From: Dehalococcoidia bacterium
GTDB taxonomy: Bacteria; Chloroflexota; Dehalococcoidia; JAENJB01
DNA: 6,513 bases
Direction: 5' to 3'
Assembly: GCA_030690705.1 (NCBI GenBank)
Contig: JAUYGE010000065.1
Span: 1 to 6,513, forward strand
A program made the translations under genes and the position numbers. This document shows positions 6,410 through 6,513 of this stretch, piece after piece. The stretch's first letter is position 1, and every line of letters starts with the position of its first letter. A model generated the notes under the pieces. That model ran no database searches. It saw only the letters and a list, made by a program, of their open reading frames with translations, and was not told the DNA's origin.

Positions 6410-6513
6410 CTATAAACCGTACTTCTGGGTTAGATCGTACTTTCGCTGCTTGCTATTATCATGGACCTTTCGCAGGCCGCGAAAGACGTCCCGGATGGCC
6501 GGATCGCCTACAG
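6410..6513 (-). CDS. C-terminal 33 codons of an unrecognised gene
   Basis: An open frame enters from the right edge and ends at TAG (6412-6410). The visible tail starts VGDPAIRDVFRGLRKVHDNS and ends YDLTQKYGL; it is charged and looks like ordinary soluble-protein sequence. Another minus frame hits TGA near the middle of this stretch and the third hits TAG at once, so this is the only frame open across it. The stop overlaps the SD of the FMN-protein gene 14 bases downstream, which is typical operon spacing and supports a real gene. I do not recognise the family from this tail and assign no function. Confidence 0.65.
   Translation of the reverse strand, partial: VGDPAIRDVFRGLRKVHDNSKQRKYDLTQKYGL

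Noticed and set aside
1..6513. CRISPR arrays, tRNA/rRNA genes, insertion sequences, phage genes
   Set aside because: I saw no repeat-spacer pattern, no RNA gene signature, and no transposase or integrase motifs on either strand.

Overview
All recognisable genes lie on the minus strand and read from high to low coordinates. They look like one compact operon cut by both window edges. In transcription order they are: the last 33 codons of an unrecognised gene (6513-6410); a small FMN-binding split-barrel protein (6396-6010); a tandem-duplicated RidA/YjgF protein (5866-5186); an HdrB-like protein with two cysteine-rich CCG domains (5135-4323); a 29-codon micro-ORF (4307-4218); a 1388-residue BadF/BcrA/HgdC-type ATPase fused to DUF2229/HgdB-like domains (4221-55); and the first 18 codons of a catalase (55 to the left edge).

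The flavin protein, CCG iron-sulfur protein and giant acyl-CoA-dehydratase-activase-like protein point to a strict or near-strict anaerobe. This could be a clostridial/Desulfotomaculum-type Firmicute, a sulfate-reducing Desulfobacterota member or a Chloroflexota anaerobe; the window does not decide among them. The FMN protein resembles the small FMN-binding protein of Desulfovibrio vulgaris, as remembered rather than searched. Base composition looks moderately GC-rich, and Shine-Dalgarno (SD) sites are strong and purine-rich.

Spacing is tight. The tail gene's stop (TAG) merges into the SD of the FMN gene. The CCG gene starts 50 bases after the RidA stop. The micro-ORF starts 15 bases after the CCG stop, behind a perfect AGGAGGTGA. 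Its stop overlaps the activase ATG (ATGA), and the activase stop overlaps the catalase ATG (TAATG). Only the 143 bases between the FMN and RidA genes could hold a separate promoter, and none is clear there.

Working model (inference): the activase-like fusion uses ATP to drive low-potential electrons onto iron-sulfur clusters in its own C-terminal HgdB-like half. The CCG protein and FMN protein are candidate electron partners, the RidA-like protein handles or senses a reactive metabolite, and the catalase, translated in step with the activase, protects the oxygen-labile clusters. The most unusual local feature is the micro-ORF. It has the best ribosome-binding site in the window, while the very long gene it couples to has almost none of its own.
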